Source of the DNA: Bradyrhizobium sp.
GTDB taxonomy: Bacteria > Pseudomonadota > Alphaproteobacteria > Rhizobiales > Xanthobacteraceae
Length of the DNA stretch: 64,000 nt
Assembly: GCF_004799445.1 (NCBI RefSeq)
Contig: NZ_SSNA01000081.1
Location: 1 to 64,000, forward strand
Direction of reading: 5' to 3'
Numbering within the stretch: the first letter of the stretch is position 1; each line of letters starts with the position of its first letter. Below are positions 1-9,392 of the stretch, piece after piece. Below the pieces are notes generated by a model. That model was not told where the DNA came from and ran no database searches. It saw nothing but the letters and a program-made list of their open reading frames with translations. A program made the position numbers and the translations under genes.

Positions 1-243
1 GGCGGCCGAGGCCGGAGCGTAGGTGCTTCGCGGGGCCGCGGCGAAGCTGGCGCGAAGCGCGCTGATGGCACCACCGGAATCCGCCACGGCGGTTGCCGGC
101 GTTGAACTGTAAGGCTGGCCGTAAGCCATGTAGTCGAGATCGCTTTGCGACGGCCCCATCGCAACCGGGCCGGTCGCACGCATGCAGCCCGACAGGGTGA
201 GCCCGGCGAGTAGACAGACTAGTAGGGCGCGTACGCCTCGCAT
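1..243 (-). CDS. Lipoprotein, 3' end outside the window
   Basis: The gene starts with ATG at 243 and reads leftward off the window edge; 81 codons are visible. The N-terminus is a short signal peptide, with Arg2 and Arg5 before a leucine-rich core, ending in the lipobox LSGC with the lipidated Cys at residue 20. The visible mature part is rich in Ala, Ser and Pro and shows no domain I recognise. It is divergent from the polysaccharide chain-length gene at 423, so a role in export or assembly of the same polysaccharide is plausible, but this rests on position only. The product is probably outer-membrane anchored. Confidence 0.65.
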   Translation of the reverse strand, partial: MRGVRALLVCLLAGLTLSGCMRATGPVAMGPSQSDLDYMAYGQPYSSTPATAVADSGGAISALRASFAAAPRSTYAPASAA

Positions 244-422
244 CGGAAAACCCACGGACAATAGTTGATTCCGATTAAGGACATTCATGGTTAACAAAGC
301 ATGACGGAGGCGGTTGCTCGGTCGCGGCCAGCAGTGAATCTTCCGAATTAACCCAGCGGCAACCTTAATGGAGTGTAATCGCCCGGTGTTCAGTAGAGTC
401 GTGGCGTCCGCGGGAGTGTGCG

Positions 423-2624
423 ATGCGTTTAGCGTTCTGGCGTGCAGACAAGGGCAGGGAAGTGGTCCAGAGGGCCGCCTCCAAGCCTGCGCCAGTCGCC
501 TACCAAGCGGCCACCGCATCGGAATCCGGTGACCTCGATTTGCGGGCGATTGGTCAGACACTGGTGCGCAAGCGGGGCTGGATTATCGTTCCGACGGTGC
601 TCGCCGCCGTGCTCTCGATCGCCGCCGTCAATCTGGTCACGCCGCGATACAAATCCGAAGCGCGCATCCTGATCGATGGGCGGGAAAATGTCTTCCTGCG
701 GCCCAATGGCGAGCGCAACGAGGAGCGTAACGCGCTCGATCCCGAGGCGGTGACCAGTCAGGTCCAGCTGCTGTTATCGCGCGATCTCGCGCGCGAAATC
801 ATCAAGAAGAACAAGCTTGCGGAACGGCCGGAATTCGATCCGGTCCTGCAGGGGCTTTCACCCCTGAAGTCGCTGCTCGCATTGCTCGGGATTGGCCGCG
901 ATCCGTTTTCGCTGACCCCTGAAGAGCGGGTGCTGGACGCCTATTACGACCGCTTCACCGCCTACGCGGTCGATAAATCGCGGGTCATTGTCATCGAATT
1001 CCAGTCGCGTGATCCAGAGCTGGCGGCGCGGGTCGCCAATTCGATTGCCGACGGCTACCTGGTGCTGCAGCAGGGCGCGCGGCAGGATCAGGCTAAATCA
1101 GCCAGCCAATGGCTGTCCGGCGAAATCGACAATCTGCGCAAGAAGGTTGCCGACGCGGAATCCCGCGTCGAGGATTTTCGTTCGAAATCCAGCCTTTTTG
1201 TCGGCACCAACAATACCACGCTCTCCAACCAGCAGATGGGCGAGCTCAACACGCAATTGAACAATGCGCGGGCGCTGAAGTCCGACGCGGAATCGAAGGC
1301 GCGGCTGATTCGCGAAATGCTCCAGAGCGGCAAACCGATCGAGGCTTCGGAAGTGCTCAATTCCGAATTGATCCGCCGATTGTCGGAACAGCGCGTCACG
1401 CTTCGCGGGCAGTTGGCCGAGCAGTCGTCGACGTTGCTTGACGGTCATCCGCGTATCAAGGAACTGAAGGCGCAGCTTGCCGATCTCGACCGGCAGCTTC
1501 GCGAGGAAGCCAGCAAGATCTCGCGTTCGCTGGACAATGATTCGCGTATCGCCAGCGGCAGGGTCGAGGGCCTGAGCGCAAGCCTTGAACAGTTGAAGAA
1601 GCAGGCGAGCTCGACCAACGGTCAGGATGTCCAGCTTCGCGCGCTGGAGCGCGAAGCCAAGGCGCAGCGCGACCTTCTGGAATCCTACCTCGCGAAATAC
1701 CGCGAGGCCAACACCCGCGAGAACATCGATGCCGCGCCGGCCGACGGCCGGATCATTTCCCGCGCCAGCGTTTCCAACAGTCCGGCCTATCCGAAGAAAC
1801 TGCCGATCGTGCTGATCGCGACGCTGGCAACCCTGATGCTCTCCACCGGCGCGATCGTAACCGGCGAATTGTTGCGCATGACCGCGCCCCGCGCGGTGGC
1901 GGCCTTGACGTCGGCACCGGCAGCAGTTCGAATGCCGGCGGCTGCCGCAGCCGCACCTGCACCCGTCGCCGACGATCCCGCGCCGGTCTCCAGCGCGACC
2001 GCGCCGGACATCGTGACCGGGCTCACCGAGCTCGAGCGCCTTGCCGACAATTTGCGCCAGGCGCGCGCGGCGGCGCGCAAGATTACTGTGCTCGGCTCCG
2101 CCTCGAACGAGAGCATCACGCTGACGGCCTTGACGATCGCGCGCCTGATCGCGCGTCACGCAAAGGTCGTGGTCGTCGATTTGGCGGCGGCTTCGCCGAC
2201 AATCTCGGCGGTATCGGTCGATCCGAATGCGCCGGGGTTGGCGGAATTGATGCTGGGCGAAGCCTCCTTTTCGCAAGTCATCACCAAGGATCGGCTTTCG
2301 CGGGTTAACCTCGTGAACGCTGGGCGTCCGGGATCGGACCGCGGATTGCTGCAATCGCCGCGGCTCGGTCTTGCGATCGATGCGTTGCTGCGGGTCTATG
2401 ATCATGTGGTGCTGGACGCCGGTACCGCCTCCGACCTGCCTGCGGAGCTGCTGACGGCGCAGGCACAGGCCGTGGTTGTGCCGGACGCCTCGATGGCCGC
2501 GGACGCCCGCACGCTGATGTGCGATCAGCTCAGGGCGGTCGGCTTCAGCGAGGTGACAATGCTCAGCAAGCCCGTGCTGCCTTCCGATGCCGTTGACCCT
2601 GGCCCGCGGGTGGTGGCGGCATAG
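423..2624 (+). CDS. Wzz/GumC-type polysaccharide chain-length protein with degenerate tyrosine-kinase domain
   Basis: A 733-residue inner-membrane protein of the polysaccharide co-polymerase class, which controls chain length and export of exopolysaccharide or capsule. It has a Wzz domain after about residue 40, a first membrane segment near residues 53-72, a long periplasmic coiled-coil region (about 220-430), a second membrane segment near 460-480 after a Pro-rich Wzz-like motif, an Ala/Pro linker, and a BY-kinase-like ATPase fold from about 550. The Walker A position reads GSASNESIT, without the Gly-Lys-Ser/Thr core. The A' motif keeps VVVVDL but loses the following acidic residue, and there is no Tyr-rich tail. 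The kinase part is therefore probably inactive. It heads a polysaccharide cluster with the two following genes. Confidence 0.85.
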   Translation: MRLAFWRADKGREVVQRAASKPAPVAYQAATASESGDLDLRAIGQTLVRKRGWIIVPTVLAAVLSIAAVNLVTPRYKSEARILIDGRENVFLRPNGERNEERNALDPEAVTSQVQLLLSRDLAREIIKKNKLAERPEFDPVLQGLSPLKSLLALLGIGRDPFSLTPEERVLDAYYDRFTAYAVDKSRVIVIEFQSRDPELAARVANSIADGYLVLQQGARQDQAKSASQWLSGEIDNLRKKVADAESRVEDFRSKSSLFVGTNNTTLSNQQMGELNTQLNNARALKSDAESKARLIREMLQSGKPIEASEVLNSELIRRLSEQRVTLRGQLAEQSSTLLDGHPRIKELKAQLADLDRQLREEASKISRSLDNDSRIASGRVEGLSASLEQLKKQASSTNGQDVQLRALEREAKAQRDLLESYLAKYREANTRENIDAAPADGRIISRASVSNSPAYPKKLPIVLIATLATLMLSTGAIVTGELLRMTAPRAVAALTSAPAAVRMPAAAAAAPAPVADDPAPVSSATAPDIVTGLTELERLADNLRQARAAARKITVLGSASNESITLTALTIARLIARHAKVVVVDLAAASPTISAVSVDPNAPGLAELMLGEASFSQVITKDRLSRVNLVNAGRPGSDRGLLQSPRLGLAIDALLRVYDHVVLDAGTASDLPAELLTAQAQAVVVPDASMAADARTLMCDQLRAVGFSEVTMLSKPVLPSDAVDPGPRVVAA

Positions 2625-2675
2625 AACCTGCAAACCCGGATTCAAGTCCGGGCATATGCCTTTGCCGAATATTCG

Positions 2676-3866
2676 TTAGCGCCACGCGCTTCGCAGCCTC
2701 TGCGCCATGTGAAAAAGCGCCGGGGTCTTCTTCACCAGGTGCTTGGCGCGGTTGATGCCCGACATGGCGGCCGCCGCGACCGTGCCGCGCGGGCTGAGCG
2801 GGATGAAGCAATCGAACAGCGGCTCATCGCCCTTGCAGAACAGCCGCTTGTAATCGTCGGATCCGACCCCGAGATCGAGTGAGCGGTACCCGCGCTCGGC
2901 GTAATGGTCGACGATGTCGCGGATCAGGATCAGGCCCGGGCTGTGGCGTGCATTGCCCGATATCGTATAGGTGTTGAACATCATCGAAAAACGATGGCCG
3001 TCGGCGACGCCGGCGAAGATCGCGATGACCTCATTGTCGCATTCGAGCGCGTGAATGTCGATCACGTGACCGCCGCTGGCCAGCGGCACCACACAGGCGT
3101 CGCGGATAAAATCCTCGATGCCGGCTTCCGCGAATACGTTGGGCAGCTTCTGTTCCGCCATCCGCAGCGGCTTGATCCGGAAGAACGCATCGAGCAGCCG
3201 CTTGATCTCGGCGTCGGTGGTGGCGAGGCGGTAGCGATAGCCCGGCAGCAGCTTCAACTTGCGTTCCTTGCCCTTGAGGCGGCGGCGCAGGGAATGGCTG
3301 ACCCGCGTGGTGGGCGACGCGCCCGCCACCATCGTCATCAGGGGACAGTCGTTGACCGAGGCCTGGCGCGGCAACAGCGCCATCGGATTCGGCAGATCCT
3401 GCCACCTCAGGGGCTGCTGGATAAACGCCAGTACATCCGCCGCGCCCCGCCCGCGTATGGCCGAAATCAGCGCGTCGAGATCGGCGCGGGTCGCTTCCGC
3501 GGCAAAATTCCGGTCCCACAGCGACATGTTGAAGGTCGCATGCTTACCGCCCATGAAGCGCGCGATGCGAATGCCGTGCGCTTGGCTGAGCGCGAGCGGA
3601 AGCAACAACAGCGGCCGAGCTTCGCTGTCACGGGCAACGACGATGAAAGGACGAAAGCCCTCGCGTTCTCCAACCCGCCGTTGCCAGGGACCAAGGAAAT
3701 CGAACCGCTGATACGGCGTGGAGAAATGTTGCTGGCTTTCGAGGCCGCGCCAGATCGTCTCGGCCTGGCCAAGGTCATCGAGAAAATCGACACTGGCGAT
3801 GCGGCTTGTTTTCGACCATGCTGGCGCATCTGCCGTCCGGCTTTCGATCACGGCAGCCATCGTCAT
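2676..3866 (-). CDS. GNAT/FemAB-like acyltransferase (Acetyltransf_6, CelD/BcsL type)
   Basis: A 396-residue cytoplasmic protein of the Acetyltransf_6 family, related to proteins found in cellulose and exopolysaccharide clusters. The C-terminal half shows the family pattern: a basic segment (RRRLKGKERK), then a region ending in GLILIRDIVDHYAERG and LDLGVGSDDYKRLFC, the acyl-CoA and acceptor core. I start it at 3866 (MTMAAVIES); an upstream in-frame start at 3935 would add 23 residues of poor character. It faces away from its neighbours, with a convergent partner at 423-2624. The most likely role is acylation of a polysaccharide or its lipid-linked precursor. The substrate is not readable from sequence. 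Confidence 0.75.
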   Translation of the reverse strand: MTMAAVIESRTADAPAWSKTSRIASVDFLDDLGQAETIWRGLESQQHFSTPYQRFDFLGPWQRRVGEREGFRPFIVVARDSEARPLLLLPLALSQAHGIRIARFMGGKHATFNMSLWDRNFAAEATRADLDALISAIRGRGAADVLAFIQQPLRWQDLPNPMALLPRQASVNDCPLMTMVAGASPTTRVSHSLRRRLKGKERKLKLLPGYRYRLATTDAEIKRLLDAFFRIKPLRMAEQKLPNVFAEAGIEDFIRDACVVPLASGGHVIDIHALECDNEVIAIFAGVADGHRFSMMFNTYTISGNARHSPGLILIRDIVDHYAERGYRSLDLGVGSDDYKRLFCKGDEPLFDCFIPLSPRGTVAAAAMSGINRAKHLVKKTPALFHMAQRLRSAWR

Positions 3867-4101
3867 TGCAAAACCTGTCTTCAGGGAATTATTTACATTT
3901 TTCAGCTTTGGCCGACCTTTGCAAAGAAATGTCAATAAAGAGTAATGACAATGCGGCCGCGGCGAGGTGGAGATCGCTGCGCCCGAGCATTATGACGGCT
4001 GAGTGGAAACCGGTTGGCGGTGTGAAGATGCTCCCGACAAGTAAGTCGAGCATTGGCAAAAACCTGCGTCCGCTTTTGCGGAATACGCGCTGAAAGGCGA
4101 G

Positions 4102-5157
4102 ATGTTGCCATCCAACATCGGATTCTTGACGAGCCTGAGGCTGGAACTCGCTTATTTCAGCGGTCGCGCATGGCTGAAGCGACGCGGGGTCGGCGGTGCC
4201 GGCGTCGTTCTGCGGTTTGAGCGCGTCCGGCCACGGCGTGCGGCGCGTTTTCAACCGCTCAAATCCCACGAAATCACGCCGAGATTTCTCGATCGAACGA
4301 TCCGGGCGTTGAAGCGCTGGAAGTACGATATCATTTCAATGGATGAGGTCTGCCAGAGGGCGGTCACGCTGGCTTCGCCGCGGCGGTTTGCGTGCCTGAC
4401 ATTCGACGGCGGCTATAAGGACGTGATGGCGTCAGCCTATCCGGTGTTATCGCGACATGGTGTTTCCTTCACCGTGTATGTGCCAACGGCGTTCCCCGAC
4501 GGTATCGGCGAGGCCTGGTGGCTTGCACTCGAGCAAGTGATCGCGCGCGAGAATCGCCTGAGCCTTGTGATGGGCCGCGAGGAGAAGCACTTCGATATCG
4601 CAGGCACGGCCGAAAAATATCAGCTCTATAATTTTCTCTGGGGATGGATGCGCTCGCTTGCGCCGTCGGATCTTTCGTCCGCGATCAATGATCTCTGTAC
4701 ACGTTATTCGGTCGACCTAGCGGCATTGTCGCGGGAGGCATCGATGGACTGGATCGATCTGGCGAAGCTGGCGGCCGATCCGCTGGTGACGCTCGGAACT
4801 GCCACGGTGAACTATCCCGCTCTGTCGAACTTGCAGGATGCGGCCGCGCTGCGCGAAATGACGATGGGGAGGGCGGTCGCGCAGGCCGCGTTCCACCGCG
4901 ACGTCAGGCATTTCGCCTATCCGTTTGGCGACCGCGGATCCTGGCGCAGACAACATGCCGTGATGGCCGAACAGGCCGGTTTCGCCGGCGCCGCATCCGC
5001 CATACCGGGCGTCGTCGAGGCGGAGGGGCGGAGCAATCTGCATGCGCTTCCGCGCATCAGTTGGGATGGCCGGCAGCGTTCGCTGCGCGTCATGCGGGTG
5101 ATTTTGTCTGGCGCCGCGTTTCCCCAGGTGAGGCCAACCCGAAGCGGGTCGATCTAG
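4102..5157 (+). CDS. Polysaccharide-deacetylase-fold protein lacking metal ligands
   Basis: A 351-residue protein with the NodB homology fold (CE4 family). The conserved strand LTFDGGYKD lies near residues 97-105, where active CE4 enzymes have TFDDG; the second, metal-binding Asp is Gly here. The usual His-x3-His metal site (consensus H-T/S-x-x-H-P) aligns with GTATVNYP near residues 232-239, so both histidines are lost. A later block HFAYPFGDRG matches motif 3 (FAYPYG). Without the Asp-His-His triad the protein is unlikely to be a classical metal-dependent deacetylase and may bind polysaccharide instead. No signal peptide is obvious. Its last four bases overlap the end of the convergent DUF2842 gene. 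Confidence 0.75.
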   Translation: MLPSNIGFLTSLRLELAYFSGRAWLKRRGVGGAGVVLRFERVRPRRAARFQPLKSHEITPRFLDRTIRALKRWKYDIISMDEVCQRAVTLASPRRFACLTFDGGYKDVMASAYPVLSRHGVSFTVYVPTAFPDGIGEAWWLALEQVIARENRLSLVMGREEKHFDIAGTAEKYQLYNFLWGWMRSLAPSDLSSAINDLCTRYSVDLAALSREASMDWIDLAKLAADPLVTLGTATVNYPALSNLQDAAALREMTMGRAVAQAAFHRDVRHFAYPFGDRGSWRRQHAVMAEQAGFAGAASAIPGVVEAEGRSNLHALPRISWDGRQRSLRVMRVILSGAAFPQVRPTRSGSI

Positions 5158-5360
5158 GCATCCGGCCGCGACATCCAGCTGACGATCGGCATCGCCGGCA
5201 GCACCCATCCGATGCCGGCCACGACATAGAAGATGGCCTGCAACAGCCCCGAGTTCGCGAGCCAGGGCAGCTGCGCTACCGTCATTCCCGCGAGCGACCA
5301 CACCACGACCAGCAATAATAACGCGATGGTTCCGAAGAATTTGCGGGTGCGTATCCTCAT
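5154..5360 (-). CDS. DUF2842 small membrane protein
   Basis: A 68-residue protein starting [11 protein letters not shown], with two hydrophobic segments: about residues 9-25 ([14 protein letters not shown] region) and 37-57 ([20 protein letters not shown]). The size, basic N-terminus, and [12 protein letters not shown] end fit the DUF2842 family of alphaproteobacteria, which has no known function. The upstream ATG-like start at 5438 would overlap the leader of the divergent ctaA gene and lacks homology-like character, so 5360 is preferred. It converges on the deacetylase-fold gene with a 4-base overlap of coding ends. Confidence 0.7.
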   Translation of the reverse strand: MRIRTRKFFGTIALLLLVVVWSLAGMTVAQLPWLANSGLLQAIFYVVAGIGWVLPAMPIVSWMSRPDA

Positions 5361-5453
5361 GAGGGAAATATGCGACTCGCTGCCAGTGCGCGCCTTGCGC
5401 GCGGGAAGGGGCGGACTATAAGGTGCGCGCGAATTCATTCAAGCGCAGCGTTG

Positions 5454-6545
5454 ATGACCGGCATTCCCGCATATCAAGCCCCATACGATCGCCTGGTTCG
5501 CGGCTGGCTGATCTCGATCGCCGCGCTGATCGCGGTCATGGTGCTGGTTGGCGGCGCCACGCGCCTGACCGAGTCGGGGCTTTCGATCGTCGAGTGGAAG
5601 CCGGTCACCGGCGCGCTGCCACCGCTCAGTCAGGAGCAATGGACGCAAGCCTTCGACGCCTACAAGACCATCCCGCAATATCGCCAGCTCAACGCCGGCA
5701 TGAGTCTCGATGAGTTCAAGACGATCTTCTGGTGGGAATGGAGCCACCGGCTGCTCGGACGCGTGATCGGCATGGCCTACCTGCTGCCGTTTCTCTGGTT
5801 CCTGTGGCGCGGGGTTCCGGGCGCGGGACTGAGGCGGCGGTTGTGGCTGATCTTCGGCCTCGGCGCGCTGCAGGGCGCGGTCGGCTGGTGGATGGTGGCG
5901 TCGGGACTTTCGCAGCGGGTCGAGGTATCGCAGTATCGCCTTGCCACCCATCTTGTGCTGGCGCTTCTGATCTTTGCGGGCATCGTCTGGACCGTGCGCC
6001 GGCTGTCGGGCAGAGCGCGGTCGGCGGCAGCTTCGCGGCTTAGGGTCACGTCCGTGGCGCTGCTGCTGCTGACGTTCCTGCAGCTCTATCTTGGCGCGCT
6101 GGTCGCCGGCCTGCGCGCGGGCAAGATCTACAACACCTGGCCGGACATCGACGGCGGCTTGATCCCCTCCGCGGCGCGGCTTTTTTTTGAGACGCCGTGG
6201 TGGCGCAATCTGTTCGACAACACGCTGACGGTTCAATTCGAACATCGCATGGTCGGCTATGCGCTGGTGGCGACGGCGGTTCTTCATGCGCTCGATGCGG
6301 CTCGCTCGCGGGCCGAAAGATCAACGGTCAACGGCGCCTTGTGGCTCGCGGCTGTCGTCATCCTGCAGGCGACGCTGGGCATTGTCACGCTGCTTAATCA
6401 GGTTCCGATGGATCTCGCGCTCGCCCACCAGGCGGTTGCGATTGCGGTCCTGACGCTTGCGGTCTTTCAGGCCGAACGACTGGCGGGGCGGCAAGGCGAG
6501 CAGGCGGCGCAAAAAGTGGCTCGGCCCGTCACTCAAACCGGCTGA
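5454..6545 (+). CDS. ctaA: Heme A synthase (COX15/CtaA family)
   Basis: A 363-residue inner-membrane enzyme that oxidises the C8 methyl of heme O to a formyl group, giving heme A for aa3-type cytochrome oxidases. It has about eight membrane segments. Typical COX15 features are visible: [19 protein letters not shown] near the N-terminus, [12 protein letters not shown] with one heme-ligand His, [10 protein letters not shown] with another, a later FEHRMVGY and a final LAHQAVAI His. I chose ATG 5454 because the preceding in-frame extension to 5370 is Arg/Ala-rich and not family-like. It lies alone, divergent from the DUF2842 gene. Confidence 0.92.
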   Translation: MTGIPAYQAPYDRLVRGWLISIAALIAVMVLVGGATRLTESGLSIVEWKPVTGALPPLSQEQWTQAFDAYKTIPQYRQLNAGMSLDEFKTIFWWEWSHRLLGRVIGMAYLLPFLWFLWRGVPGAGLRRRLWLIFGLGALQGAVGWWMVASGLSQRVEVSQYRLATHLVLALLIFAGIVWTVRRLSGRARSAAASRLRVTSVALLLLTFLQLYLGALVAGLRAGKIYNTWPDIDGGLIPSAARLFFETPWWRNLFDNTLTVQFEHRMVGYALVATAVLHALDAARSRAERSTVNGALWLAAVVILQATLGIVTLLNQVPMDLALAHQAVAIAVLTLAVFQAERLAGRQGEQAAQKVARPVTQTG

Positions 6546-6695
6546 ATTGAACTATTCTAATTTTCAGCGCGCATGCATAAAGGCCAATTTTGCGGGACTT
6601 TCTCCGGCTTCGCGCCGATTGACAAAGTTGTGTGACGCGCTGCCGCTTTACTTCAAGCTTTTGGGGGATAAAACGAACCAAACACAGGTTCACCC

Positions 6696-7508
6696 ATGTC
6701 GTCTGCATTCATACAGGCCGCCGTCATCCTGCTCCGCGAGGGGCTTGAAGCCATGCTGGTGATCGCCGCGCTGGCCGGATATCTGACCAAGGTCGGCGCC
6801 GGCCATCGCATCCAGGCGCTCTATGGCGGATCGCTGGCTGCGGTCGCGGCGAGCATCGTCGCCGCCTGGCTGTTCGCAGTCTTGAATTCGGGCGAACACA
6901 GCGACCTGCTTGAGGGCGCCATTATCCTCGTCGCCGCGGGCCTGATGCTTTACGTCAGCGGCTGGTTGATGGTGAAACAGGACCCGCGTGGCTGGCAGCA
7001 ATACCTGGCGAACAAGGCGGACAATGCACTGGCGCAGGATACCGTCTGGGCGGTGGGCGCGCTCGCCTTCCTCGCGGTGTTTCGCGAAGGCGCCGAAACC
7101 GTGCTGTTCATCAACGCGCTCGCCACCACCGAGGGCGGCTGGAGCGCCGGCCTGTTCGCGGGATTGGGCGCGGCGACCGTCGGTCTCGTGGTGTTGTTCT
7201 ATTTCATCAACCTGATCGCGCAAAAGATCCCGCTGCGGCCGCTGTTCATCATTACCTCGGCCTTTCTGTTCGCGATGGCGATCAAGTTCATCGGCGAAGC
7301 GGTGCAGGAATTTCAGGAACAGGCGCTCTTGCCGTTCACCGAACTGAAGAGCGTCGCATGGCTTGGCGCCATTGGATTGAATCCGACGGTGGAAGCCCTG
7401 TCCGCGCAGCTGCTGGTGATCGTGTTTGCGCTGGCGACCTATTCGGTGATCCAGCGCAATGCAAGGCTCGCGCGTGAGGACAAGGCCGCGATGCACGCCA
7501 AGCCGTGA
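6696..7508 (+). CDS. FTR1-family iron permease
   Basis: A 270-residue, seven-helix inner-membrane protein of the FTR1/EfeU type, which moves ferric or ferrous iron into the cytoplasm. Both signature motifs are present: REGLE (LLREGLEAMLV) near residue 13 in the first helix and REGAE (VFREGAETVLF) near residue 130. No partner EfeO or EfeB gene or ferroxidase is adjacent, so partners would be elsewhere. The 150-base leader holds a partly symmetrical A/T-rich stretch at about 6546-6560 that could be an iron-responsive operator, but that is weak. Confidence 0.85.
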   Translation: MSSAFIQAAVILLREGLEAMLVIAALAGYLTKVGAGHRIQALYGGSLAAVAASIVAAWLFAVLNSGEHSDLLEGAIILVAAGLMLYVSGWLMVKQDPRGWQQYLANKADNALAQDTVWAVGALAFLAVFREGAETVLFINALATTEGGWSAGLFAGLGAATVGLVVLFYFINLIAQKIPLRPLFIITSAFLFAMAIKFIGEAVQEFQEQALLPFTELKSVAWLGAIGLNPTVEALSAQLLVIVFALATYSVIQRNARLAREDKAAMHAKP

Positions 7509-7520
7509 TCCCGGGAATCT

Positions 7521-7865
7521 CTAGCAGTAACCGTAGACGCCGCAGGCGTAGGGCAGGCGATTCCAGTAGCTGGTATAGGGGCCGCCGTAATAAGGGCCCT
7601 GATCGTCATAGGAATGGTTCGATCCGTAATAGCCGGGAAGCGTCGCTGATCCCGGAAGCATCGGCGTCCGGGGCGCCAATAAGACGCCGGGAAAGCCTTC
7701 TTCCGTCGGCGTGAAGAGAACGTCCGATTCTTCGACCCGGGCTGCGCGACCATGAGCGGACGGCGCTTTGCGGTAACCGGCGGCTCCCGATCCCGGCAGG
7801 TCGGCGGCAGCGGCGGACCCGACCGCAAACATCACGGCCATCAACGGCATCATCCAGCGCAGCAT
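7521..7865 (-). CDS. Small secreted Gly/Tyr-rich protein
   Basis: A 114-residue protein. Residues 1-21 form a signal peptide (MLRWMMPLMAVMFAVGSAAAA), cleaved probably after AAA. The mature part is low in recognised motifs and ends in a Gly/Tyr/Pro-rich segment that includes PYYGGPYTSYWNRLPYAC and a final Cys pair in ACGVYGYC. This resembles small exported proteins common in Bradyrhizobium with no known function. The start at 7865 gives the clean signal peptide; an upstream start at 7904 only adds 13 residues. It converges on the FTR1 permease gene with a gap of about 12 bases. Confidence 0.6.
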   Translation of the reverse strand: MLRWMMPLMAVMFAVGSAAAADLPGSGAAGYRKAPSAHGRAARVEESDVLFTPTEEGFPGVLLAPRTPMLPGSATLPGYYGSNHSYDDQGPYYGGPYTSYWNRLPYACGVYGYC

Positions 7866-7957
7866 GGTTCCGCTCCGAATCAACAGAAGTTGATTCCATA
7901 CCACTTAATGCAGGCGCGACGGTTAACGCCGCCCTCAATAGTGCGGGACCGCGCGAC

Positions 7958-9238
7958 TTACGCGCTGAGCGCCTGCTCCAGATCCGCGATCAAATCTTCC
8001 TTGTCTTCGATGCCGATCGACAGCCGCACCATATCGGGGGCAGCGCCCGACTTGATCTTCGCGGCGTCGTCGAGCTGGCTGTGGGTGGTCGAGGCGGGGT
8101 GAATCACCAGCGAGCGGGTGTCGCCGACATTGGCGAGATGCGAGAACAGTTTCAGGTTCGACACCAGGTTGACGCCGGCGTCATAGCCCCCTTTGAGGCT
8201 GAAGGTGAACACCGCACCGGCGCCCTTCGGGGCATATTTGCGCGCGAGGTTGTTGTATTTGTCGCCCAACAGCCCGGCGTAGTTGACCGCGGCCACCGCC
8301 GGATGCGTCGACAGCCACTCGGCGATCGCCTTGGCGTTCTCGCAATGCTTTTGCATTCGCAGCGGCAGCGTCTCGATCCCGGTAAGGATGAGAAACGCGT
8401 TGAACGGCGAGATCGCGGGACCGAGATCGCGCAGGCCGAGCACGCGGCAGGCGATCGCAAACGCGAAATTGCCGAAGGTCTCCTGGATCTTGATGCCGTG
8501 ATACTCCGGCCGCGGCTCGCTCAGCATTGGATATTTGTTGTCCTTCGACCAGTCGAAGGTGCCGGCGTCGACGATGATGCCGCCGATCGAGTTGCCGTGG
8601 CCACCCAGGAACTTGGTCAGCGAATGGACGACGATGTCGGCGCCATGGTCGATCGGACGGATCAGGTACGGTGTCGCCAGGGTATTGTCGACAATCAGGG
8701 GCACACCGGCCTTGCGGGCGACGGCGGCGACCGCCTCGATATCGGTAACGCTGCCGCCGGGGTTCGCAATCGACTCGATGAAGATCGCCTTGGTGCGCGG
8801 GGTGACCGCGCGCTCGAAGCTGCTGATATCATCGGGGTCGGCCCACGCTACATTCCAGCCGAAGCTCTGGAACGCGTGGGTGAATTGATTGATCGAGCCG
8901 CCATAAAGCTTGCGCGCCGCGATGAACTCGTCGCCGGGCCTGAGCAGCATCTGAAAGACCACCACCTGCGCCGCATGTCCGGAAGCCGTGGCCAGTGCAG
9001 CGGTGCCGCCTTCGAGGGCGGCGACACGCTCTTCCAGCACCGCCTGGGTCGGATTTCCGATCCGGGTGTAGATATTTCCGAACGCCTGCAATCCGAACAG
9101 CGATGCGGCATGGTCGGCATCGTTGAATACGAAGGATGTGGTTTGGTAGATCGGCGTCACCCGCGCACCTGTGGTGGGATCGGGTTGCGCGCCGGCGTGC
9201 ACAGCGAGGGTGGAAAAGCCGGGGGGACGATCGGTCAT
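7958..9238 (-). CDS. metY: O-acetylhomoserine sulfhydrylase (Cys/Met metabolism PLP enzyme)
   Basis: A 426-residue cytoplasmic PLP enzyme that makes homocysteine from O-acetylhomoserine and sulfide, in methionine synthesis. The N-terminus (FSTLAVHAGAQPDP, then PIYQTTSFVF) and the 426-residue length are typical of the MetY subgroup, longer than MetB or MetZ. The PLP Schiff-base Lys lies in VHSLTKFLGGHG. The substrate loop has YTRIGNPTQAVLEERVAALEGG, split here as YTRIGNPTQ and EERVAALEGG. I start it at 9238 (MTDRPPG); the upstream extension is not family-like. A methionine gamma-lyase role cannot be excluded from sequence. Confidence 0.85.
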   Translation of the reverse strand: MTDRPPGFSTLAVHAGAQPDPTTGARVTPIYQTTSFVFNDADHAASLFGLQAFGNIYTRIGNPTQAVLEERVAALEGGTAALATASGHAAQVVVFQMLLRPGDEFIAARKLYGGSINQFTHAFQSFGWNVAWADPDDISSFERAVTPRTKAIFIESIANPGGSVTDIEAVAAVARKAGVPLIVDNTLATPYLIRPIDHGADIVVHSLTKFLGGHGNSIGGIIVDAGTFDWSKDNKYPMLSEPRPEYHGIKIQETFGNFAFAIACRVLGLRDLGPAISPFNAFLILTGIETLPLRMQKHCENAKAIAEWLSTHPAVAAVNYAGLLGDKYNNLARKYAPKGAGAVFTFSLKGGYDAGVNLVSNLKLFSHLANVGDTRSLVIHPASTTHSQLDDAAKIKSGAAPDMVRLSIGIEDKEDLIADLEQALSA

Positions 9239-9392
9239 ACTTGCTTCCTGTTCTGCCTTATTTCGCAATCGCGTCGCCGCCATGCTGATGTCCGCGGCGT
9301 CCGCCGTCAAGGCGGCTTTGCGCTCTGCCGCTTGTTCGGAACGCTCGTACTTCGTCTTGCTGCGCTTGTGAAAGAAACGTTTCGCGTTTGCG

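Noticed and set aside
1098..2645. Long minus-strand frame opposite the polysaccharide gene
   Set aside because: It is the high-GC shadow of the 733-residue gene, with Arg/Gly/His-rich low-complexity sequence.
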